Source of the DNA: Cryptomeria japonica
Taxonomy: Eukaryota > Streptophyta > Pinopsida > Cupressales > Cupressaceae
NCBI RefSeq assembly: GCF_030272615.1
Contig: NC_081406.1
Coordinates: forward strand, 168,598,361-168,662,360
Direction of reading: 5' to 3'
Length of the DNA stretch: 64,000 nt
This document shows positions 10,918 through 21,672 of the stretch, in pieces. Each line of letters begins with the position of its first letter. The first letter of the stretch is position 1. Made by a program: the position numbers and the translations under genes. The notes beneath the pieces are model-generated. The model saw nothing but the letters and a program-made list of their open reading frames with translations, did not search any database and was not told where the DNA came from.

Positions 10918-13897
10918 CTAGGTATTGACCAAGATGTGTGAGACTAGATGAAAAATGGAAAGAGTATGGAAGATCAAGAGTTGGATGGAATGTAAATGAA
11001 TCTGAAGTGTACTTGCAATGTCCAAAGTGTAAGACCAAGTATGTATGTAGTAGAGTAGGTGTGACTTCCAAAGAGAGGATAGTTTCTCTTGATGAGGTAA
11101 GTTGACCTTGACTCTAAGTAATACCAAATGAGACCCAAAGGTAAGAAACCTTGATGAGGGACCACTTAGCAAAGTGTTGTTGTATGTAGTGTGTTGACAA
11201 AGTATGATGAGGACAAGCAAGTGACCTTTTGACTCAAGTTTAGACAAATGTGAATGTAATGTAAGATGTAAAGCAATGATGGACTTTGTGAGACCCAAGG
11301 ACAGGTTGACTGCTAAATGAAACCTTGGAGAAATGACCTAGGAAGCTTAAGAATTCTGAAACTGATTGTGTTTACTTGCTGGATTGTAACAGTTTTTCAA
11401 TTCTGGACACACCCACCTGTATACCTCATAGACGCTGCTTCCCGAGATAGACGCTACTATGTTTAACATAGACGCACCTCTGCAATTTTCTATCTAATGT
11501 AATGTTTTCTATTGGAGCACAGACGTGATTCTACCCTGCACAGATGTGGCTAGACAACACAGACACGTTTCTGCAAATTTTCCAATCTATGAAGTTGTTT
11601 TGTTGTGACCAAATATGACTGTTTGACTATTTTTCGTGACAAGAGGACACAGTGTTGATCGAGGACTCTCCAAGAAAAGTGTGTTGTTTGATGTAAAAGT
11701 GTTTTGCATACACTTGAAGACACAATGTTTTTATTGTTTGGTCTTGAATGGTTTTGAATGTTTAACATAAGTCAAGCACAATTCTTATGGCTAGCCAAGA
11801 CAATAGTTGTTGATCCCACATGGGGTTTTACCCTCGAGGCTACGCTATTCAGAGCAGATACTTAGATGCTTGACCTCACTGGCTCCACCCTCGGCACTCA
11901 CTTCTCGGGTCAGCCAAGCATCAGTCCCCACGAAAACTCCCCGTGGTGAACTTTGTATCTCTACTAAGAACCATATGTGTGTGGGCTGCTACCAGAGGTC
12001 CGACCTCCTGCCCCAAAAACTAGAAGGATTTGGGCTTCTAAAACAAAAAGGTGCTAGTAAGGGCATCCGCTCGTGTGGCCATACATGTGGCACTTTCAGC
12101 TCTATAAATACAAAAGGCTCCTAGCCGGTAGGGGTTACGCCCTACAACTAATCAAATAAATTTGATCAAATGGGTTTATGGGGAGACATAGTGTTGGTAT
12201 GAACTAATCAGCACACGTTATCCATAGTTTTCACCATGAATACATTTGTTTATAGTGGTTTGGAAAAGGTGGGTTTTCCTCGCTACCACTTGGGTCGTTC
12301 TCTTCTCACTAGTAGTCCTAATGACCACACGGGAAGACAAGACCTCTAAAGATTAAACAAAAAGAGCCTATTGTTGAAGACACAAAAGACAATGATTCAA
12401 TTTTAGTGCACCAATTGAAGTGTTTGCTAGTCTATGAAAACAAGGCACACAATAAAAATCCAAAAACCCTTGCCAAGGTCCTACAACAAAGCATTGTTAG
12501 TAGTTTGGATTTGTTTGAAATAATCACCCCTTCCTGCAAGCACACAAGTTAGGTAAATTTTAAACCCAAAAGACTTTGTGAAAATAGGGGCCTTCAACCA
12601 AACGATTTAGCCTTCAAGACAAGCTGCACCAATTTTGTTAGCTAGATCTAAAAATGTTAGCTCAAAATAAACCAGATCTGAAACCCTAAATGCAAAATCC
12701 GAAAAACTAAATCAATGAAAAATGCGAAATTCAAAACTGGTAACACAGACGCGGTTACCCTCTACACAGACGCGCCTCTATGACACAGACGCGGTTCTGT
12801 GAAGCACAGGCGCGCCCTAATAACACAGATGTGCTTCCAGGACACAGACACGTCTAAAAACAATTCAGACGTGACTTTAAAACCCAGACACGCTTTCCTG
12901 GAACCTGCAAAAATAAAAAGACACCAATAACACAGACACGATCCAAGATGTCGCAGATGCGCCAAAAAATCAAAAACGCGATCCGAAAGTGTGCAGACGC
13001 AGAAATGTCAAAAATATTGTCGAAAACGTCAGATCTGCAACTTCAAAATACAAAATCTGCAACAAGATGTTAATTGCAAAAAAAAAAAAAAAGGACAAGA
13101 GTTCCACCGTGCGTGCCAAAATGTATATGGTGAAAATGGATAACAATAATAACAATATTGAAAGGCTAAATGAATCCAACCACAAAACCCTAGCCTAACA
13201 ATCAAAAAGATCCACCATAACATATGAAGATTACCTAAGACAATGCAAATCACATGAAATCACAAAGATTATACCATCACATGTCCAATAGGGTTTTGAT
13301 CTCCATTCTTCCTATCTCCATTGATCTTGCTTGATATATATTTGCTCTTAGATTTTATGTGCACAAGAGCTCAACAAAGAACGGAATGTGGTTGCAAGTA
13401 GGATCGTAGTGTAGTCAAAGTGATCAAGTAGTTAGCTCATTAGGGTTTGATAATGAAGGAAGCATCTCCTTATATAGAAGACACAATATGAAATGGAGGG
13501 ATAAGATTGAGAGGTGTAAAAGGAGGTCGGCTATGATTAGAGGGTAGGTAAAAGAAATAATAAAATAATGAAAGGGGTAGGTAGTGTATGAATTAAGAGA
13601 TGAATGACAAGTGTCATGGGTAGAAAAGGCTAATGAATTAATTAAATAAATAAAGATTTATTTAATTAATAGAAGAAGTGGGATAGTTAAATAAATAAAA
13701 ATATTTATTTAATTTAGGAAAAGGATAATTTAAATAAATAAATGTATTTATTTAAATGAGAAATAAGGCTAGAAGAAGATAAATGAATTAATTAAATAAA
13801 TAAGGATTTATTTAATTAATAGAAGAATTAAGCTTAGATAATTAAATAAATAAAAATATTTATTTAATTAGACTGGACAATTTTGAGTGTCTACAAT
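10918..13897 (-). repeat. 5' LTR plus untranslated leader of the Tat element (inner LTR border unresolved)
   Basis: The outer border is the TGTAGACAC start at 13897. The first 280 bp hold repeated AATTAAATAAATA blocks (13620-13870), then a TATA box. Without the second LTR in the window I cannot place the LTR end or a primer-binding site with confidence; two candidates with TTGGTGCA cores lie near 12405 and 12615. Two clusters of a CACAGACGCG-like word occupy about 11429-11580 and 12740-13005. A poly-A run lies at 13079-13092. Confidence 0.6.
13469..13476 (-). promoter_or_regulatory. Probable TATA box of the Tat 5' LTR
   Basis: TATATAAG on the - strand, about 420 bp inside the LTR start and followed by a GA-rich stretch, a typical position for an LTR promoter. 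No other clear TATA element exists between it and the LTR start. Confidence 0.5.
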
Positions 13898-15625
13898 AGG
13901 GTCGTAGGACACAATATGACCCCTAATGACATGATTTGGTGTCTCAAGGGGTCCTATGGTGTCCCAAGACACCATATGACTCCTACAAACACCATATGAC
14001 CCCTAACGACACCATAAGACCCCTTAAGACACCAAATCATCTTGTTAGGGGTCATATTGTGTCTTACGGGGTCGTAGGACACAATATGACCCCTAACAAC
14101 ATGATTCGATGTCTCAAGGGGTCCTATAGTGTCCCAAGACACCATATGACCCCTATGGACACCATATGACCCCTAACGACACCATAGGACCCCTTGAGAC
14201 ACCAAATCATGTCGTTAGGGGTCATATTGTGTCTTACAGGATTGTAGGACATAATATGACCCCTAATGACATGATTTGGTGTCTTAATGGGTCCTATGGT
14301 GTTGTTAAGGGTCATATGGTGTTCGTAGGGGTCATATGGTGTCTTGGGACACCATAGGATCCCTTAAGACACCAAATCATGTCGTTAGGGGTCATATTGT
14401 GTCCTACGACCCCATAAGACACAATATGACCCCTAATGACATGATTTGGTGTTTTAAGGGGTCCTATGGTGTCGTTAGGGGTCATATGGTGTCCCATGAA
14501 CCCTTATGACCTCTTAGGACACCATATGACCCCTAATGACACCATATTGGGTTGCTTTGGGTCATATTGTGTCCTGAGGGGTCATATTGTATCCTAAGGG
14601 GTCCTATGGTGTCCCAAGACACTATATGACCCCTACAGACACCATATGACCCCTAATGACACCATAGGACCCCTTAAGACACCAAATCATGTCGTTAGGG
14701 GTCATATTGTGTCTTACGGGGTCGTAGGACACAATATGACCTCGAACGACATGATTTGGTGTCTTAAGGGGTCCTATGGTGTCCCAAGACACCATATGAC
14801 CCCTAGAGACACCATATGACCCCTAACGACACCATAAGACCCCTTAAAACACCAAATCATGTCGTTAGGGGTCATACTATGTCTTACCCTGTAAGACACA
14901 ATATGACCCCTAACGACATGATTTGGTATCTTAAGGGGTCTTATGGTCATAAGACACAATATGACCCCTAACGACATGATTTGGTGTCGTTAGGGGTCAT
15001 ATGGTGTCTTGGGACACCATAGGACCCCTTGAAACACCAAATCATGTCGTTAGGGGTCATATTGTGTCCTACGACACCATAAGACACAATATGACCCCTA
15101 ATGACATGATTTGGTGTCTTAAGGGGTCCTATGGTGTCATTAGGGGTCATATGGTGTCCCATGAACCCTTATGACCTCTTAGGACACCATATGACCCCTA
15201 ATGACACCATATTGGTCGCTTTGGGTCATATTGTGTCCTAAGGGGTCCTATGGTGTCCCAAGACACCATATGACCCCTATGGACACCATATGACCCCTAA
15301 CGATACCATAGGACCCCTTAAGACACCAAATCATGTCGTTAGGGGTCATATGGTGTCCTGAGGGGTCATAGGCCACAATATGACCCCTTAGGACATAATA
15401 TGATCCAAAGCGACCCAATATGGTGTCATTAGGGGTCATATGGTGTCCTAAGAGGTCATAAGGGTTCATGGGACACCATATGACCCCTTAGGACACCATA
15501 TGACCCCTAACAACATGATTTGGTGTCTTGAGGGGTCCTATGGTGTACCAAGACACCATATGACCCCTAATGACACCATAGGACCCCTTAAGACACCAAA
15601 TTGTGTCGTTAGGGGTCATATGGTC
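13898..15625. repeat. Palindromic satellite array, unit about 170 bp, built from an inverted 20-bp word
   Basis: The whole 1.7 kb consists of variants of GACACCATATGACCCCTAA and its reverse complement. The landmark ACCAAATCAT occurs at 14031, 14201, 14371, 14681, 14851, 15036 and 15325; spacing is exactly 170 bp three times, with 310, 185 and 289 elsewhere where orientation flips. Within a unit one half is nearly the reverse complement of the other, with TGATTTGGTGTC facing GACACCAAATCA. Sequence identity between copies is high. The open frames through it (PNDTIGPLKTPNHV and similar) are by-products of the repeat length. The Tat element border abuts its left edge. Confidence 0.9.
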
Positions 15626-15667
15626 TCTCCCCCCCCCCCCCCCTCTCTCTCTCTCTCACTCTCTCTA
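15624..15667. repeat. Poly-C then (CT)n microsatellite
   Basis: A run of 15 or more C followed by about nine CT dinucleotides closes the satellite array. Confidence 0.9.
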
Positions 15668-17381
15668 AAATATAACTAATAAAATATCCGATTTAATCGG
15701 ATATCGGATTTTTGCCATGTGGCAGTTTACTAGATAAATGGCAGCAACGGGAAATTCTTTGGGGACCACAAATTTTTATAATAAAATTAGATATCGGATT
15801 TTATCAGATATCTGATTTTTGCAGTCAAATTTTGACTCGGGAATTCCAAGCTTGGAAAGTCAACTGAAAAAACGTGTTTTTCAGGATTCCTTAATTTTCC
15901 AGACTTTACACTAGTAGCTGACGACTTTTTTGTAGCCAAAATTGATAAAACAAAAAGGGTTTTTTAAGGATGTTCCCAGCTTTCCAACAATATAAGGCTT
16001 GTCTTATTTCAACTGTAATAAATAATTATTATTTATTTTCGAATTGAATTCTGACAATAGTCCTGATTGATATACTGATTGAAAAACACTCATAACTTTC
16101 AAATGGTATAACATTTTTTGAAACCAAAACATGCGTCACATCCTATGCTTCGTTTAATATAGGGAAAAATTAAAAAAAATTAAATTTCATAAGGTTTTGA
16201 CCAAGTTAAGGTGGTCAGACGTAGGAGTTTCTAAATTTCTGAAAATTTGTAGTAAAAAATTCATAAATAATTTTTTAATTTATAAAAAATTAAAAAAAAA
16301 ATGTGTCACATCCAAACATGAGTCTAATACTTATATTATAAATATTATAAAAAAATATTAAGATTTGATTGTGATTAGGGTGGTCAAACATACATTTACT
16401 TCTTATTTTTTTCCTGAAATTTAGTACCACTGCATTGAAATTTGAAATTTTCATCAAATAGGATTTTTTTTTTCCAAAAAACAACTAGTAGCTTAGAAAC
16501 TACATTCAATTTTCTATATATTCTATTGTTACATATTTTAAAAATAATGTTCACAAATTATTCAAATTTTCATGTCAAGTTGGATAACTTTGATTTTCTG
16601 AAATTTCATTGCCACTTAAGGGCCTGTTTTGGCACACCATGATCCTGCACATACCCTTTATCTTTCCTTCTTAGTCTATATAACGAACTATGGTATTATC
16701 AAATCTCCTAGCTCCTATAAAAAATCTTTATATAGACACGAAGCAAACATGCTTTCAAAATCAAATGCACAATAAAAGAGCCTGCAGCCTGGAAAAATAG
16801 AGTGATGATCTAAGAATCTTGATGAAGAGTAATCCAACTATCATTCTAGCCAAGACAATCTCCCAAAACAAAATCCAAAATCTAATCTTCAAATTTGCAA
16901 GAAAATTCTCATGGAAGCCAACCCCAACAAAAACTCAGAAAAACCAATAAATAGAAAATCATGCCAAAACCATATAATCAGTCGGCCAATGAAAAATAAT
17001 CAAATAAAATATATCTCTTAGGAAACCTTATGCAAATACCAAGGTATGAATATAAAATATTATTTAATTAACTTACCCAATATTTTCATCCAATAGTAAA
17101 ATAGGGCAGGGAAAGAATATAATATTTAATTAACCCAATAGGTAAGAGGGGAAATAATAATTTAGACAATCAATAATAATTTAAAACATGGGCACAATTA
17201 AATATAAAAACCCATTAATAAAATAACCAAGGGTGTACAAACAAATACCCAAATTAATAAATAATAAATATCCTGTAGATATTAATATAGACATTAAATC
17301 ATTAAATCAATAAATCAATAATATAAAATCACTTATTAAATATAAATCCCATTATTAATCTCTTATTAATATTAAATATTA
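15668..17381. other. AT-rich non-coding stretch, no gene seen
   Basis: Contains an imperfect palindrome of the word ATATCCGATTTAATCGGATAT-type near 15672 and a similar one near 15787, two short related segments around GTCACATCC (16136 and 16305), and long runs of A/T. No ORF shows recognisable similarity and no LTR borders are evident. Confidence 0.5.
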
Positions 17382-19581
17382 TTCAATGGCACAAGATGCA
17401 ATGTTATAGGCAGTCTTTTCTTCCCGCCCCGCCTTGGATTCTTCAATGTGGTTGGAAATGGCTTCATCATGGTGAAGTTTTTCTCTTTCTGGGCATTCCT
17501 TTTGCCTTTCAAGCTTCACCTATGGATCTTTGGAATTGTGTTTTAGCCAGGATTGAGAAAAAATTAGCCTATTGGATAACCAAGCCTCTCTCTCTGGCTA
17601 GCAAATTTCAAACTTGTTCGAAGGTTTTGGCTGCCACTCATTTTTATTACTCTTCATGTTGGGATCCTTCTAAGGCCTCTTACATGAAGTTGGTAAGATT
17701 TTTTCAGGCTTTTCTTTGGCCTTCTAGTTCTGACCATCATGGTTTTCACAAAGTCACTTGGGAATATTGTTGCCTTCCCAAGGAGTCTGGAGGGCTCGGC
17801 CTTATTTCTACCCAGAAATAAGGGCTTTCTTTATGTGCTAAATGGATCATCAAAGCCTTATGTGACGATGAGGATTTGAAAATCCTTTTTCATCATTGCA
17901 TTTCTTTGGGTTTTCCTGCCAATAGGCCATCTTGGAAGGGGATTGGTTTTCAAATCCTTCTTATTATGAAAGACCCAGTTCAGATCTAAGGTACTTTTGT
18001 TGTTAAAAGAATCTGGTGTGCTTGGGAAGCTATTAAGCCTTGGCTTCAGTGGACAGGTGATGGTTTTTGTGATAGGATCTCCATGAATCAACACAACCTC
18101 TGGTGGTCACCTCTTTTTCAAGAGCAGGGGTTACCACTGGCCAAAATCCAAAGTGTTAGTGCTCTGCATTTTCACAAACATGGCAGTCGAACACCTAATG
18201 ATCTATTTTCCATGGTTTCTATGAGTCTTCGGTCATGGGATGACCTCCAGGTCCAGTTTCATCTATCTCGACCTGATCAACAGACTTAGGACCTTCTGGT
18301 TTCAGCCTAGCCCTCACATCTGTTACATAATCTTAGCATTTAGTCTGTCAGACCTTGGTGGAAGGATTGGAAGTGGTATCCTTGGACTCCTTTCACCAGC
18401 TACAAACCCAAAATGGGTTATCTCTAGTTGGTGCCCCATTTGCCTATGGTCCATATTCTTAACCAGCAGTGGCATTTGTAGTCTTCTCAAAAATCCTAGA
18501 GACTTAGGTTTCTTTCTGTTTGGTCTGCCACCACTGAACCCAAGATTGCACACTTTTCTTTGTGTGTTCTTTTTCAAGGTTTGCCTTTGGGTTATAGACT
18601 TAAACATTTGGGGATTCCTAATCCCCGATGCCCTTTTTGTGGACATCCAGAAACTTTTATGCATATTTTTCGGTTTTGTAGAAGAGCTCAACAATATTGG
18701 AGTTGGATCCTTGATTTCTTTCAGCCTTTTTGACCTAAGCCCTTTTCTTGGCATATGGCTCTTCTGGGTGATTCACCTAGAATCCCCTTCAAGCTTTCCC
18801 AGATATGGCATGCTTTCAGAATAGAGATCCTATTTACTCTTTGGCAAGATGGAAATGTTGTTCTTTTCACTCACAACTCTTTGGATACTAGGTCTCGCTC
18901 TATACTAAAGCTTGAATTTGTAATAATGTATTAATGCAGATTTAGGTGCAAGCTGATAAAGTGGCTCTTGAGGTGGCCTGCTTATAGAAGCTCCTTTGTC
19001 ATTGGGGCATTGCCCCTTGTACGGTTTCCAGATTTTGTTTCTGTCGACTAAACTCTGCCCTCCTCTACTTGATGCTCTCAGAGCCCGCGGTCCTAGGTTC
19101 CACACTGCTCCTCTAGTGGGGGAGATGATGCGTGGAGGCACTGCTCAACTTCTCCTTTGCATCGTGGCTCTGCCTCGGGGTGGCCTTCTACTGCTCTTGA
19201 TAATTTGGCTCCTGCTGCCAGTGATGGTTCTGGGTGGCCTGCTACCACCACCTCTAAATTTCCTATCTTGGCTCTAGCTATTTCACCTCCCAAGCGGGAG
19301 TAAGGAGAAGAAGAAAAAGACTAAGAATATGGATGGTCCGTGTTAGACCCGACTCTTGGCCCCACTAACATATGGGGCAAGAAAGATGATCAAGATCCTC
19401 CCCCCTCGGCTACCACTACTTTGGCTGCTTGAGGTTTTTTTTTTTTGATAAATAGCTTTGTTTTTTGGCTCAGGATTCTTGTTGTTTGACTCTCGTGGGG
19501 TGATCTTGTGTCCCCCGACCTTTTTTTGTGAATATGTACTTTAATATTATTTTCTAATAGAGAAGGCCTATTCATCAAAAA
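17382..19581 (+). mobile_element. 5'-truncated LINE (L1-type non-LTR retrotransposon)
   Basis: Begins inside the RT domain and ends with TTCATCAAAAAAAA, a LINE-like A-tail. A candidate target-site duplication AAATATTA flanks it (17374-17381 and 19582-19589), though it is low-complexity. Truncation at the 5' end is the usual result of incomplete LINE reverse transcription. Confidence 0.75.
17396..18934 (+). pseudogene. LINE ORF2 C-terminal part: RT tail and zf-RVT domain
   Basis: One frame gives the end of a plant L1 RT: VFLFLGIPFAFQASPMDLWN, IEKKLAYWITKPLSLASKFQ, THFYYSSCWDPSK, FFQAFLWPSSSD, then PKESGGLGLI. Further along, at about 18590-18690, is the zinc-binding zf-RVT module (GYRLKHLGIPNPRCPFCGH followed by ETFMHIFRFC), which closes plant LINE ORF2 proteins. 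The same frame runs from 17396 to the stop at 18932 but has stops at 17819, 17987, 18286 and several more, so it is an old copy. The endonuclease and most of RT are missing. The last 650 bp to 19581 are 3' UTR-like, with no supported protein. Confidence 0.85.
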
Positions 19582-19589
19582 AAATATTA

Positions 19590-20772
19590 ATATCAACAAT
19601 TTATTTAATTTATTACTATGAACTATGTAAATATATTAATTTAATTTAACATTATTAAACAATATAAATCAATCAATTAATTAATAATTTAATTAATCAA
19701 TAATCATAACACTTCAAAGCAACCCTACATAAGATAACTCAAGATACTACTTGACGCTAAACAACTCACACCAAGACACTAAACTGACAAGGGTAATCAA
19801 CTTAAACCTAGAATGTAGAATGGGTTTTCATGTCATCTCTTATCAACTTGCCATTGGGATGAAGACACGCTCAAACCTATGAACTTAGGTGGAGTCGATG
19901 TGTGGTACCTACAAACCTATCACCACCAATAACCATGAAACAACATATACAATAATATACATCATAAATGATTAGGAAAGTGAGAGAGAATCGCAACGTC
20001 ATATCATGCTCGCAATAAGTGATATGATATTGTCTCTATCATGAATATAGTAGAAGATAGTCACAACAACCAAGCACTATCATAATCATCATCATATCCA
20101 ATATAATTATGAAATAGGGTTAGTACATAGTATGGTACCATCAAATCTTCATTAAATAGAATAAGCTATATCAAAATGATCTATTATTGTACAAAAGATA
20201 AAGATGACTTAGGGAGGGGCACTACATCCTCCTCCCCTTGGGCTCGACTTACTCCTAGAAGTCGCAAGGGTTAAGTTGAAAACATGCACACATCAATTTA
20301 AAACTTTCTTTGAATAGAGAGAAATTAAAATATTTCCTTTAGGACAATTACCAACAATACACCTAATCTTTCTCATTTAAGGATTCATCAATCAATAAAA
20401 CATCCACTAACTCATTTGGGTGCATTTTTCAATGAACATTTCCGATGAACTATGGGATTTCTTTCGTTTTGTTAGATCTTAGGAGGCAATTTTTGTCAAA
20501 TTTGTTTTTTTTAAAAATCTTGCCCAACATTCGTCAGAATTCCAACAAAACCAAATGTCATCAGAAAATTGCCCAACGTTCGTCAAAATTTCGACAAACA
20601 ATAGAAAAGTGTAAAAGTAAAATAAATAAAAAACCCTTAGAGTTAGTCAAGTAAATAATATAAAAAATTGCATGAATAGTGTTTTCCGTACTTGCGACAT
20701 TGTTTTGCTTGGTTTGTGAAGGTTATAGACCGAATTTTCCATGCCCAATTTTTTTGCCTCTGAAGAAAACTC
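19590..20772. other. Non-coding AT-rich stretch, no gene seen
   Basis: Short runs of AATTAATTTAATTAAT near 19600-19700 and a CCTCCTCCCC patch near 20230 are the only notable features. A repeated word GCCCAACRTTCGTCA occurs at 20521 and 20571. No ORF supported. Confidence 0.5.
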
Positions 20773-21470
20773 ATGTCAGATAATATCAACGAAAAACAAA
20801 ATAAGGAGACAATTGCTAGATTGTGGTCTAGCTTGAAAAGAAAAGGTGATGGGAAATGTTATTGTCCCTACAAAAAATTTAAGGGCTTAAATACTAGAAG
20901 ACTTTTAATCACAACAACTGAGAAATGTTGTAGATAGCATGGTCACATTGAAGGGGGGCATGATTATTGTCCATTGGTAAGTTGTTCATTATATGTGTTT
21001 ATATTGATTACATTTGTAAATGTTTATATCATTTTAACAAATTATATACATAAAAAACCAATTGTTAATGAGATCATGATCATGGTTTATTTATGTTGAT
21101 CATTTTTTATATAGGTGGATAAGGACTACCATGACCTGGAGAATGTGGTTTTCCAAGTGGAGGAACATGGAGGTGTGAATATCAAAGCTGAAGATAATGA
21201 TCCTATGGAAGAAGATGATCATGCACTAGAAAACACAATTGAAGATGATGGTACAAATACATTGATCCATGACACATTTAGTATTAGAGCAGCTGATCAT
21301 GATGATCAAGATGACTTTGATGTTGTTCATGATTTACCTGTACTTGAGAAGGCATACAATCCCCTTTATGAAGGCTCCCAAACAACTCTTCTCTCTATTG
21401 TATTGTTGTTGGTGAACTTGAAGGTTATGCATGGCTTATCCAACATAACAATCTCACGTATGTTAAGTTA
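20773..21470 (+). pseudogene. CACTA (En/Spm) transposase, N-terminal fragment in two exons
   Basis: Exon 1 (20773-20976) starts MSDNINEKQNKETIARLWSS and holds a Cys/His block (GKCYCPYKKFKG, then HGHIEGGHDYCPL) like the transposase-associated zinc domain, with one stop where Gln is expected (CCR*HGH). A GTAAGT donor at 20977 and an ATAG acceptor before 21115 join it in phase to exon 2 (VDKDYHDLENVVFQVEEHG). After an acidic stretch comes PVLEKAYNPLYEGSQTTLLS and LLLVNLKVMHGLSN, the conserved motif near the start of TNP2-type transposase. The catalytic part is absent. A Copia element inserted about 200 bp further on. The assignment rests on these motifs; the terminal inverted repeats are not seen. 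Confidence 0.65.
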
Positions 21471-21672
21471 TGTCATATATGTCATCTTTTTTCATCTATT
21501 TTTGTTGTTATTTCATCACTAGTAAATAAAAGGTGAAATATGTACCATTAACATTCTTTATATTAACAAAAGGGAGAAGATTTAGAAATAAATATTTCAT
21601 ATATACTAAATTCTCTATTGAAAAGAAGGTTTATCTGGGTGATGAATAAGTCACAAGATCTATGGTATAGGA

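Larger units (their letters stand above)
3319..13897 (-). mobile_element. Ty3/Gypsy retrotransposon, Tat lineage, 5' LTR on the right, 3' LTR not in window
   Basis: Reading leftward from 13897 the order is 5' LTR/leader, gag, protease, a G-patch segment, reverse transcriptase, RNase H, a second archaeal-type RNase H, then integrase. The doubled RNase H and lack of a chromodomain are hallmarks of the Tat branch of plant Ty3/Gypsy elements. The right border is set by the - strand start TGTAGACACTCAAAATTG at 13897, immediately next to the satellite array. No matching 3' LTR is present between 1 and 3.3 kb, so the element either continues off the left edge, including the PMD ORF, or has lost that end. 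Many in-frame stops and two Asp-to-Asn changes at catalytic sites show it is dead. I infer insertion into, or at the edge of, the satellite. Confidence 0.85.

Noticed and set aside
13936-15469. Several 60-77-residue ORFs across the satellite, on both strands
   Set aside because: They are by-products of a stop-poor repeat read in many frames; all give variants of the same nonsense text.
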